Notes: generated by a model from the sequence alone, not told the origin. Shown: positions 1 through 5,365, numbered from the stretch's first letter. The stretch is DNA of 5,365 bases from Roseburia sp. (GCA_017626625.1 JAGAIK010000687.1:1-5365), one strand, 5' to 3'. Translations and numbers: made by a program.

Positions 1-4
1 TCAT
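1..4 (-). CDS. Start of the next minus-strand gene (cut off by window edge)
   Basis: Only the ATG (4-2) and one further base are in the window, so the product cannot be named. The start is supported by an AAGGAG ribosome binding site at 14-9, four bases before the ATG, which is slightly close. A near-consensus promoter (-35 at 74-69, -10 at 51-46) would give a leader of about 35 nt. The gene lies beyond the terminator of the cobalamin operon and so is probably transcribed independently. A slightly later start outside the window is possible. Confidence 0.5.
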
Positions 5-23
5 TTTGCTCCTTTCCTCAAGA

Positions 24-50
24 ATGATACATCTAACAGGCACTTATCAT
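24..50. repeat. Inverted repeat overlapping the -10 and start site (possible operator)
   Basis: ATGATA at 24-29 and TATCAT at 45-50 are perfect 6-bp inverted arms separated by 15 bases. The right arm covers most of the -10 hexamer and the repeat spans the predicted transcription start. That is where a repressor would sit. Six-bp arms in AT-rich DNA can arise by chance, so the operator reading is only an inference. Confidence 0.3.
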
Positions 51-74
51 ACTTAGGTTATATCCAAAAGTCAA
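46..74 (-). promoter_or_regulatory. Sigma-A type promoter for the gene entering at the left edge
   Basis: Read on the minus strand, TTGACT (74-69) is separated by exactly 17 nt from TATGAT (51-46). Each hexamer departs from consensus at one base. An A/T-rich run directly upstream of the -35 (about 73-84) could act as an UP element. Transcription should begin near 38-41, giving a short leader before the ATG at 4-2. It lies downstream of the operon terminator, which supports a new transcription unit. Confidence 0.7.
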
Positions 75-204
75 ATTTTTTATTCCTGCTGCGCAAAAAA
101 AATTTTCCTTACTTTTGCCCATAATTTTTCTGCATTTTCACCAAATTCCTGTCTATTAGCCTGTTTTTAAATCTTCTTTTTATTTTTAGAACCAGCCGAA
201 TATA

Positions 205-233
205 CAAAAAACACCGTATTTTTCCGGTGTTTT
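205..233 (-). terminator. Intrinsic terminator of the cobalamin operon
   Basis: A 9-bp perfect stem (208-216 paired with 225-233; arms AAAACACCG and CGGTGTTTT) encloses an 8-nt loop. On the minus strand the run of six T residues (211-206) begins within the base of the stem and continues past it. It sits about 58 nt past the stop of the last operon gene. The A-rich opposite arm means it could also work weakly on plus-strand transcripts. Confidence 0.75.
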
Positions 234-239
234 CTAAAA

Positions 240-275
240 TATGCCCCAAAGTTCGTCCTACATTCTTCGGGCATA
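240..275 (-). terminator. Hairpin just after the operon stop, possible first terminator
   Basis: TATGCCC (275-269) and GGGCATA (246-240) form a perfect 7-bp stem starting 16 nt after the stop codon. Three further pairs (AA/TT and a G-T wobble) can follow after one mismatch, leaving a loop of about 14 nt. A short TTTTAG follows on the minus strand. The U-run is too short for a strong terminator, so it may instead be a 3'-end protecting stem or part of a tandem terminator with 205-233. Confidence 0.4.
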
Positions 276-291
276 AGTAATCGTCCTTTTC

Positions 292-1002
292 CTAGCTTTT
301 TCGATACATACACTCCTTTTTACTACAGGATTCGCACATTATCGCAGAAATGCTCTTTTTCTCAAAAGTCCCTTCTTTCTTCTCTGACCGTTTTAATTTT
401 ACCAGAAATACCACGCTTTTCTTCGGTTCTAAACAGCAGGCTTCGTTGCAGGTCACCCGCTGCTCTTTCTGGTATGCCAAAAGTTCTGGCATCTTTTCTA
501 TAGGCAGTTCCTCCCGCTCCCCGAAAAACATAAATTCTTCCGGCACATAGCAGGTGTGTTTTCCAAGATATTCCGAGCATTGCAGATAGGCGCTCCGCAA
601 AAGTTCACAGGAAATCACTTCCACCATGTAGGCACCCTCTAAATCCCCCCTGTCGCTGTAGCCGTTCTGCAGACGGTCTAACTCTGCCCCTAAGGTGAGT
701 ATCACCCCCGCATAAAGCGTTCCCTCTTCCGATTTGTATCCAAAAAAATTTTCTCCGGATTTCGGAAGAATATAAAAAAAGCCCTCCCGTCCCTCTAATG
801 CGGCTCTGACCTCCGCCGCCACATGCCGGAGTTTTTTCTGGTCCTTCCATTCAAAATGGTAGCGGTGCGCCGCCGCCCTTACAAAGATATCCGTCAGGCT
901 CTCTCCGGCTGTGGTTTTTACAAATAAATTCTCCTCATCCGTCCTGTTCTTTCTTTCCATACTGTTTTTTCTGCCCTTCCCAGCCTTCGCACTAGCAGCC
1001 AT
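292..1002 (-). CDS. Methionine synthase (B12-dependent) activation-domain-like protein
   Basis: This is a soluble protein of up to 236 residues resembling the free-standing form of the MetH reactivation domain. In MetH that domain binds AdoMet and helps reductive remethylation of inactive cob(II)alamin. The resemblance rests on order and spacing: a helical N-terminus, the segment ILTLGAELDRLQ (101-112) followed by a D-containing stretch and a long helix, then NEACCLEPKKSVVFLVKL (186-203). The C-terminus is a Cys cluster, CESCSKKECMYR (C223, C226, C231), as in clostridial stand-alone relatives. I do not see the R-x-x-P-G-Y signature used for AdoMet contact in MetH; that region reads CYVPEEFMFF (151-160). 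C185, C189 and C190 add a second Cys patch. Start is uncertain: ATG 1002 overlaps the previous gene by 11 nt but lacks a clear ribosome binding site; ATG 960 (residue 15) has only AAGGG 13 nt upstream. Residues 1-14 are basic and low in complexity. Family call is by pattern recall, not a search. Confidence 0.6.
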   Translation of the reverse strand: MAASAKAGKGRKNSMERKNRTDEENLFVKTTAGESLTDIFVRAAAHRYHFEWKDQKKLRHVAAEVRAALEGREGFFYILPKSGENFFGYKSEEGTLYAGVILTLGAELDRLQNGYSDRGDLEGAYMVEVISCELLRSAYLQCSEYLGKHTCYVPEEFMFFGEREELPIEKMPELLAYQKEQRVTCNEACCLEPKKSVVFLVKLKRSEKKEGTFEKKSISAIMCESCSKKECMYRKS

Positions 1003-1237
1003 TTTGTCTTAAAAACTGCATGACAATATCATAATTCTCCGGTTGATGTGGAAAGGTGCAGTGCAGGCAGGATTTGATTTTCTGCCCCTTACTATTAATA
1101 TATTCCGGATTTCCCGGACAGTGCTCCCTGCTATACAGCGGACAAAAACAAAACAAGCAGTTCATTTCTTCGATTCCCTCGTGACAGGGATAATACTTAC
1201 AATCTCTGTTTTCAAAATAGCGGTATGAATTTTTCAT
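992..1237 (-). CDS. Cysteine-rich small domain protein (probable metal binding)
   Basis: The product has 81 residues, nine Cys (13, 18, 27, 30, 32, 40, 57, 60, 81) and several His, with no signal peptide or membrane segment. The opening MKNSYRYFENRDCKYYPCH, the core NCLFCFCPLY and the later CLHCTFPHQPENYD match the small family known as 'cysteine-rich small domain' (I recall Pfam PF04071), thought to bind a metal and often found near or fused to corrinoid genes. Its biochemical role is not established. The spacing CxxCxC (27-32) with CxxC (57-60) would suit zinc or an Fe-S site. The ATG at 1237 is chosen because the family pattern begins there and AGGGAGA lies about 6 nt upstream. An in-frame ATG at 1279 inside cbiL would only add a charged 14-residue extension. 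It follows cbiL by 25 nt and its end overlaps the next gene's first possible start. Confidence 0.75.
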   Translation of the reverse strand: MKNSYRYFENRDCKYYPCHEGIEEMNCLFCFCPLYSREHCPGNPEYINSKGQKIKSCLHCTFPHQPENYDIVMQFLRQNGC

Positions 1238-1262
1238 CTGTCTCTCCCTCTCTCCGGCTTTT

Positions 1263-1967
1263 TTAGCAATCTCCGCCATCCTTTACTATCACCAGTGTCA
1301 GATAGCCTGCCTCTGTGTCTAACTCTTCTAAGCTGCAGGTTCTTTTTTCCTCTGCCATGCCGCAGTTTTCCACCGCATACACCTCTAATTTTCTACTTTC
1401 CGCCTGTTTCTGTAAAAGTTCCTTCAGGCGTGCTAACTTTTTCCCGGATTTCATATAAATACGGGTACCTGTTAATTCCATGGTAGCTTCTATGTCGTAG
1501 GAAGCGGGTACCACATGGATTTCCTCCCGCATATCTCCCAGGGAAATGCCAAGGGCTGCCGCCGCTGCACAAAAAGAGGGAACGCCGCTTACTATCTCCA
1601 CCTCTTTTCCTGCCGCCTCCATTCTGCGGTGAATATAATGATAGGTGGAATAAACGCCGGGGTCGCCGATGGTCAAAAATGCCACCTTTAGCCCTTTCTC
1701 CACCAGTTTTTCTATCTGTCCGAAAATTTCATTGTGGGCACGCTCTAAGGTTTCCCGGTCTTTTGTCATGGGAAAGGGCAGGCATAACGTCCGCTTATGT
1801 TCCACTTCGGGGTAAACCTCTTTTACAATCCGGTAGGCATGACATTCCTCCTTTGGGGCGCTTGGCAAAATAATGACATCGCTTTCCTGAATGCACCGCA
1901 GAGCCTTTAACGTGATAAGCTCCGGCTCTCCCGGTCCTACTCCCACACCGTATAAAATTCCGCTCAT
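1263..1967 (-). CDS. cbiL: Cobalt-factor II / precorrin-2 C20-methyltransferase
   Basis: This cytosolic AdoMet-dependent tetrapyrrole methylase has 234 residues, normal for the family. It transfers a methyl group to C20 of the sirohydrochlorin-derived ring, an early step of corrin synthesis. Visible hallmarks are the glycine-rich N-terminal motif YGVGVGPGEPELITLKA (6-22), the GDPGVYSTY motif (101-109), VSGVPSFCAAAAALGISL (126-143) and the closing strand LTLVIVKDG (223-231). The motif set fits CbiL/CobI rather than CbiF, CbiH or CbiE. The oxygen-independent name is chosen because the neighbours are Cbi-type. The ATG at 1967 overlaps the cbiA stop as ATGA and has AGGAG 5 nt upstream. The reading frame is open further upstream to 2093, but that part is cbiA sequence in another frame and is not included. 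Translation is probably coupled to cbiA. Confidence 0.9.
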   Translation of the reverse strand: MSGILYGVGVGPGEPELITLKALRCIQESDVIILPSAPKEECHAYRIVKEVYPEVEHKRTLCLPFPMTKDRETLERAHNEIFGQIEKLVEKGLKVAFLTIGDPGVYSTYHYIHRRMEAAGKEVEIVSGVPSFCAAAAALGISLGDMREEIHVVPASYDIEATMELTGTRIYMKSGKKLARLKELLQKQAESRKLEVYAVENCGMAEEKRTCSLEELDTEAGYLTLVIVKDGGDC

Positions 1968-3463
1968 AATTTCTCCTTTTTTTGATAATTCCTTGCTTTT
2001 TCGATAAAACTCCGGGCAAAAGCCGGATTGGAGTAATAATATAAATGGGGGAAGCCAAACCAGCAGTTTCCCTGATTCCAGACGCAGTCCCACATTCTTC
2101 CCGAAACAGGCTTCTCCGCCACACAGCCGCCGCCATTGGCTGTACTGTCAAAATAATGAAACTCATGCCCTTTTATTTTTTCCCCCTCCTGCAGAAAATT
2201 TTGTTTCTTTTCCCAGATTTCCACATAACCAAAACGTACCAGCTTTCCCTGATAATGGCAGTCTGCGGGAACAACTCCTACCATCGGAAAACGTTGTCCC
2301 TCCATGTTCTCTAACGTTTCATGCAGATACATAAAACCTCCGCACTCGGCGATTGCCGGCATTCCACCCTGTATCTTTTCCCGCATATCTCTTTTCATGG
2401 CTTCGTTTTCCGCCAATTTTTCCGCATAAAGCTCCGGGTAGCCGCCTCCTAACAGTACTGCTGCGGCGTTGTCCGGAATATGGGTGTCATGGAGCGGGGA
2501 AAAAGAAAGAATTTCCGCCCCCAGTTTTTCTAACAGGCGCAGGTTGTCCTCATAATAAAAGCAGAAAGCCTCGTCGTAAGCAACTGCTATGGAAACCTTT
2601 TTCTTACTGTCCCCGGCATCTTGTGCCGTTGTTTCTGAATTTTCTCCTAAATCTGTCTCTATCCCTTCTCCTTCTTCTGCCTCTCCTGCTGTCTCTATCC
2701 GCTCTCCTTTTTCTATCTCTCCTACTGTCTCTTGATTCTCTTCTTCTATCTCTTCCGCCGTTCCAGCAATTTCAAGCAATTTTCCGATGTCCACCGTCTC
2801 CTGTAGGGACTTTGCAGCACACTTTATTTTTTCCCGGATATCCTCTATCTCTTCCGGCAGTTTCAAACCCAGATGACGGCTCTCAAAGGAAAGCTGCTCC
2901 TGTTTTGGAAAATACCCCAATGCCGCTATGGGAAAGCTGTTTTCTATCTCCGGCTTTATTGTCTGAAAAAACATTTTGGAAGTGCGGTTTAAAATCACTC
3001 CCTTTATCAAATGCTCCCTGTCATAGGCAAGAAATCCAGCAATCACCGCAAGAAGGGATTTTCCCATTCCATGGGCGTCTATTATCAGCACCACCGGAGT
3101 CTTAGTCACCTTTGCCAGATGATAGGCAGACCCCTCTTCCCGGATGCCGCCCAAACCGTCATAAAGCCCCATCACGCCTTCGATGATAGAGATATCCTGC
3201 TTCCATTCCCCGCTCTTATCAAAAATCTGCGGCTCTGCCAGAAGTTTTTTTGTCATAGTTTCCCCGGTAAAAAAGGTATCGAGATTTTTCGAGGGGACAC
3301 CTAACACTTTTCTGTGAAACATGGGGTCAATATAGTCAGGACCACATTTAAAGGCTGCCGGGTGCTGCCCCCTGTCACAAAGCGCCTGCAAAAGGGCACA
3401 GGTAATCAATGTTTTTCCGCTGCCGCTGCTTACCGCCCCGATTAAAATTCTGGGAACTTTCAA
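1964..3463 (-). CDS. cbiA: Cobyrinate a,c-diamide synthase
   Basis: This 499-residue cytosolic enzyme uses ATP and glutamine to amidate the a- and c-side chain carboxylates of cobyrinate. The N-terminal synthetase domain shows the P-loop GAVSSGSGKT (9-18), CGPDYIDPMFH (40-50), NLDTFF (60-65), EGVMGLYDGLGG (95-106) and VVLIIDAHGMGKS (124-136). The C-terminal class I glutamine amidotransferase domain shows LLGGGYPELYA (337-347), the nucleophile C374 in AECGGFMYL, GHEFHYFDS (432-440) and the probable catalytic H473 in GFPHLYYYSNP. Between the domains, about residues 234-286 form a very acidic, low-complexity linker containing a 12-residue tandem repeat. It makes the protein roughly 40 residues longer than the usual 450-460. 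The start is TTG, overlapping the upstream stop as TTGA, with AGGAGG 7 nt ahead. No other start near the P-loop competes. CobB/CbiA naming is interchangeable; neighbours favour CbiA. Confidence 0.93.
   Translation of the reverse strand: MKVPRILIGAVSSGSGKTLITCALLQALCDRGQHPAAFKCGPDYIDPMFHRKVLGVPSKNLDTFFTGETMTKKLLAEPQIFDKSGEWKQDISIIEGVMGLYDGLGGIREEGSAYHLAKVTKTPVVLIIDAHGMGKSLLAVIAGFLAYDREHLIKGVILNRTSKMFFQTIKPEIENSFPIAALGYFPKQEQLSFESRHLGLKLPEEIEDIREKIKCAAKSLQETVDIGKLLEIAGTAEEIEEENQETVGEIEKGERIETAGEAEEGEGIETDLGENSETTAQDAGDSKKKVSIAVAYDEAFCFYYEDNLRLLEKLGAEILSFSPLHDTHIPDNAAAVLLGGGYPELYAEKLAENEAMKRDMREKIQGGMPAIAECGGFMYLHETLENMEGQRFPMVGVVPADCHYQGKLVRFGYVEIWEKKQNFLQEGEKIKGHEFHYFDSTANGGGCVAEKPVSGRMWDCVWNQGNCWFGFPHLYYYSNPAFARSFIEKARNYQKKEKL
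1973..1977 (-). promoter_or_regulatory. Ribosome binding site that fixes the cbiL start
   Basis: AGGAG (1977-1973) lies 5 nt before the ATG at 1967, inside the last codons of cbiA. It decides for the short form of CbiL over the open frame that runs to 2093. Confidence 0.8.
2660..2731 (-). repeat. 36-bp tandem repeat inside cbiA encoding an acidic linker
   Basis: Two adjacent 36-bp units (2731-2696 and 2695-2660) encode ETVGEIEKGERI and ETAGEAEEGEGI. They agree at 30 of 36 bases by hand alignment. A third copy starts with GAGACAGA (2659-2652) and then diverges. The period is a multiple of three, so copy number can change without breaking the frame. The coding strand is almost purely purine here. 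Confidence 0.8.
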
Positions 3464-5365
3464 ACTTTTTCCTCCTCGCTTTCCCTTTCCGGAGCAAACC
3501 GGAAGGACATGAGATACACCGGATTTTCCGCCTGCATTAGATGATACCGCCCGGCTGCCTTTGCCCGGCTGACGGAAATCTGCACCAGTTCTTCCTCCGT
3601 TATGGGAAATTCCCTGCCAATCTCTGCTAATTCCCCGACCGTTTCTAAGGTAACCGCAGTTATCACCACCCGCATGTTGGGGTTCTTTCTATATAATAGT
3701 GCCAGTATTTCTTTTAAATTGCCTCCGCTTCCCCCGATAAATCCATGGGTGGGCACAGGCAGCGCCTCTAAAGCCTCCGGCGCCGTTCCCGCAACAAGCT
3801 CCACATTGCCAAGTCCGAATTTTTTACAGTTTTCACGGATAAGCCCAAGGGCTTCTTCTTTCCGCTCTATGGCATAGACCTTTATGTTTTCAGACAAAGC
3901 CCCTGCCTCCACCGCAATGGAGCCGGTGCCGCTGCCGATATCATAAAGCACGGCATTTTGCGTCAGTCTTAATTTACAGAGGGAAACCTCCCGCACCTCT
4001 TCTTTTGTCATGGGAACTTTTCCACGGCAAAAGCTTTCATCGGGATATCCGTGAGTCAGCCGCGGCTCCTGATAGGCTTCATTTTCCAGAATGCAGGTGT
4101 AAAGTCCTTCTTCCTGCAGGCTGCCGCAGTTTTCCGGCTCCATGGTAAAAATCTTCTCCTCCGGATAGGAAAGCTGATAGCCTATGGTCATCCGTATGTT
4201 GAGATTTTTCCGCTCTGCAATGGCATGACCTAATGCTTTGATATCGGAAAGACCGGATGTAATGAGAAATACGGTTCTCTCCTTTTCTGCCGTGCGCACT
4301 GCCTTTTCGATTTCTTCCCGCTGTCTTTCTGCGGCGTATTCCTCCCCTGCCTGTCCGACTGTTTTACCGGATGCTCCGTGAAGGCTTAAAATTTTTGCAT
4401 TCTGATAGCTGATATCGCTTTTCGCCGAAAGATAAGATACCGAGGAAATACCAGGACAGCAGGAAAGCTCCACCGCTATTCCTGCCTGTTCTAACTCTTT
4501 TTCCCACTGCGCAAAGGTTTCCCATGCCTTTTTTGCCCCGCTGAAAAATCCGATATCCCCGGAAAAAAGCAGAACTGCCGAGAGACGATTCTGTTGTGTA
4601 TGCTTTAATTCTTCGGATAAACAGGAAAAAATATCCTCTGCCAAATACAAATTTTGTTTTTTCGCTTTTGTATTCCACTGCTCCGGCAGCGAAGAGAGGA
4701 TACGCTTCGCTCCAAAAAGATAATCCGCCTGTTTTATCTCTCTTTTTACTTCCTCCGTAAAAACGCCCGGCGCTCCCATCCCGATACCTGCCAGAACCAC
4801 CTTTATTTTTTTCAGGAAAATTTGTTTTCCCGTTATGTGTTCTAAAGCCGCCGCTGTTTCCTGCAAAGAAAGCCCAGAGACTTCTGCTGTTTCAGAACTG
4901 CCCTCTAGCTCCGCCGATAAAACTGAGTGGGAAGTTTCCTGTTTGCGGCTTTCGGGATTTTCAATGACAATGACGGGAATCTGCAACTCTGCCGCCGCAG
5001 CTAATTTTTCGGGATAGCCCCCGGTTTCCCCGCTTTCCTTTGTCACAAGACAACTGATGTGAAACTGATTCAGCAGCGCTACATTCAACTCCTTGGAAAA
5101 AGGACCCTGCATGGCAATGATTTGTTTTCCCGTAAGCCCCTGCTCTCTGCAGATTCGAAGACTTTCCTCACCGGGAAGTACCCGGACAAAAAGTCGTTCT
5201 CTCAGCTCCGGTTTCTGACAGTATAAGGGCAGTTCTTTGCTGCCTGTGGTAAGAAGGATGTTCCCCTCCATGCCGGAAAGCATTTCAACGCACTGCTGCT
5301 GATTTTTTACGGATGTCACTTTTCCCCTGCCCCCGATCTGTATGCTTTCGGTTTCCCTTCTGACA
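3460..5365 (-). CDS. cbiET: CbiJ-CbiE-CbiT fusion: cobalt-precorrin-6A reductase / C5- and C15-methyltransferase (5' partial)
   Basis: A single open frame carries three successive enzyme domains. Residues are numbered from an in-frame GTG at 5319. The frame stays open without a stop to the window edge, so that GTG is probably not the start and the protein begins outside. Residues 1 to about 165 are the C-terminal half of CbiJ/CobK: NILLTTGSKEL (20-30), IIAMQGPFSKELN (67-79) and TKESGETGGYPEKL (93-106). Residues 171-415 are CbiE, a tetrapyrrole methylase: LAGIGMGAPG (176-185), LLFSGDIGFFSGAK (250-263), CCPGISSVSYLSAK (287-300) and ILSLHG (310-315). Residues 420-611 are CbiT: GYPDESFCRGKVPMTKEEVR (424-443), the AdoMet motif LYDIGSGTGSIAVEAG (458-473), and PTHGFIGGSGGNL (523-535). 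The enzyme would reduce cobalt-precorrin-6A, methylate C15 with loss of the C12 acetate carboxyl, and methylate C5, giving cobalt-precorrin-8. A loop of about 20 residues (125-147) interrupts the CbiJ tail. The stop overlaps the cbiA start as TTGA. Confidence 0.92.
   Translation of the reverse strand, partial: VRRETESIQIGGRGKVTSVKNQQQCVEMLSGMEGNILLTTGSKELPLYCQKPELRERLFVRVLPGEESLRICREQGLTGKQIIAMQGPFSKELNVALLNQFHISCLVTKESGETGGYPEKLAAAAELQIPVIVIENPESRKQETSHSVLSAELEGSSETAEVSGLSLQETAAALEHITGKQIFLKKIKVVLAGIGMGAPGVFTEEVKREIKQADYLFGAKRILSSLPEQWNTKAKKQNLYLAEDIFSCLSEELKHTQQNRLSAVLLFSGDIGFFSGAKKAWETFAQWEKELEQAGIAVELSCCPGISSVSYLSAKSDISYQNAKILSLHGASGKTVGQAGEEYAAERQREEIEKAVRTAEKERTVFLITSGLSDIKALGHAIAERKNLNIRMTIGYQLSYPEEKIFTMEPENCGSLQEEGLYTCILENEAYQEPRLTHGYPDESFCRGKVPMTKEEVREVSLCKLRLTQNAVLYDIGSGTGSIAVEAGALSENIKVYAIERKEEALGLIRENCKKFGLGNVELVAGTAPEALEALPVPTHGFIGGSGGNLKEILALLYRKNPNMRVVITAVTLETVGELAEIGREFPITEEELVQISVSRAKAAGRYHLMQAENPVYLMSFRFAPERESEEEKV
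3471..3476 (-). promoter_or_regulatory. Ribosome binding site that decides the TTG start of cbiA
   Basis: A perfect AGGAGG (3476-3471) lies 7 nt before TTG (3463-3461). It is embedded in the last codons of the upstream gene, where it also encodes Glu residues of the SEEEKV tail. The strong site offsets the weak TTG and makes translational coupling likely. Confidence 0.85.

Noticed and set aside
109..135. Eight-codon open frame (ATG to TAA) on the minus strand in the intergenic region
   Set aside because: Too short, not linked to the predicted promoter (it lies upstream of it), and without other coding signs.
5..291. Cobalamin riboswitch in the intergenic region
   Set aside because: I looked for a B12-box-like segment and a large leader before the ATG at 4-2. 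The predicted leader is only about 35 nt and no such box is visible.
1238..1279. Earlier start (ATG 1279) for the Cys-rich protein
   Set aside because: It would overlap cbiL and add a charged tail absent from the family pattern. The ATG at 1237 has a better-placed ribosome site.
1968..2093. N-terminal extension of CbiL by 42 residues
   Set aside because: The extension is the cbiA 3' end read in another frame. The family start motif and a good ribosome site place the start at 1967.
2605..2762. Internal translation start after the GGAG-rich repeat, giving a separate glutaminase subunit
   Set aside because: The nearest ATG after the repeat is out of frame, and no in-frame start sits at a suitable distance from the GGAG motifs.
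2353..3105. Long plus-strand open frame (250 codons) opposite cbiA
   Set aside because: It is antisense to clear CbiA motifs. Its Leu/Ser-rich composition comes from the complement of the purine-rich Glu linker, and no family is recognisable.
1..5365. Mobile elements, CRISPR arrays, tRNA or rRNA genes
   Set aside because: No spaced direct repeats, transposase motifs, terminal inverted repeats or RNA gene signatures were seen on either strand.

Overview
The window is one end of an anaerobic-type cobalamin (vitamin B12, corrin ring) biosynthesis operon. Every real gene lies on the minus strand, so transcription runs from high to low coordinates. Tightly overlapping genes, strong AGGAGG-type ribosome binding sites, a TTG start, moderate GC with AT-rich intergenic DNA, and stand-alone small accessory proteins of clostridial type suggest a gut-type Firmicute, probably Clostridia/Lachnospiraceae. 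This is inferred from style and gene content; there is no rRNA or other marker to fix the taxon.

Layout in transcription order. (1) 5365-3460: a multidomain fusion whose 5' end lies outside the window. It carries the C-terminal half of precorrin-6A reductase (CbiJ/CobK), then CbiE (C5-methyltransferase), then CbiT (C15-methyltransferase/decarboxylase). (2) 3463-1964: CbiA, cobyrinate a,c-diamide synthase, starting at TTG inside the previous stop and carrying an unusual acidic linker encoded by a 36-bp tandem repeat. (3) 1967-1263: CbiL, the C20-methyltransferase, with an ATGA overlap. (4) 1237-992: an 81-residue cysteine-rich protein of the 'cysteine-rich small domain' type. (5) 1002-292: a protein resembling the free-standing reactivation (AdoMet-binding) domain of B12-dependent methionine synthase, ending in a Cys cluster. 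A hairpin just after the stop and a good intrinsic terminator at about 205-233 close the operon.

The remaining DNA to the left edge (5-204) is AT-rich and holds a near-consensus sigma-A promoter (TTGACT, 17 nt, TATGAT). It is followed by a ribosome binding site and an ATG at 4-2, so the next minus-strand gene begins at the window edge as a separate transcription unit. I see nothing convincing in 75-204 beyond A/T tracts.

How the genes fit together: CbiL acts early (C20 methylation of cobalt-factor II). CbiJ, CbiT and CbiE act in successive middle steps (reduction of cobalt-precorrin-6A, then methylations and decarboxylation toward cobalt-precorrin-8). CbiA amidates the finished cobyrinate. 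The last two genes have no defined corrin-ring step. They are the least understood part of the window and may concern metal or corrinoid handling, or reactivation of a corrinoid enzyme. No cobalamin riboswitch is visible; if there is one, it lies upstream of the operon, beyond base 5365.
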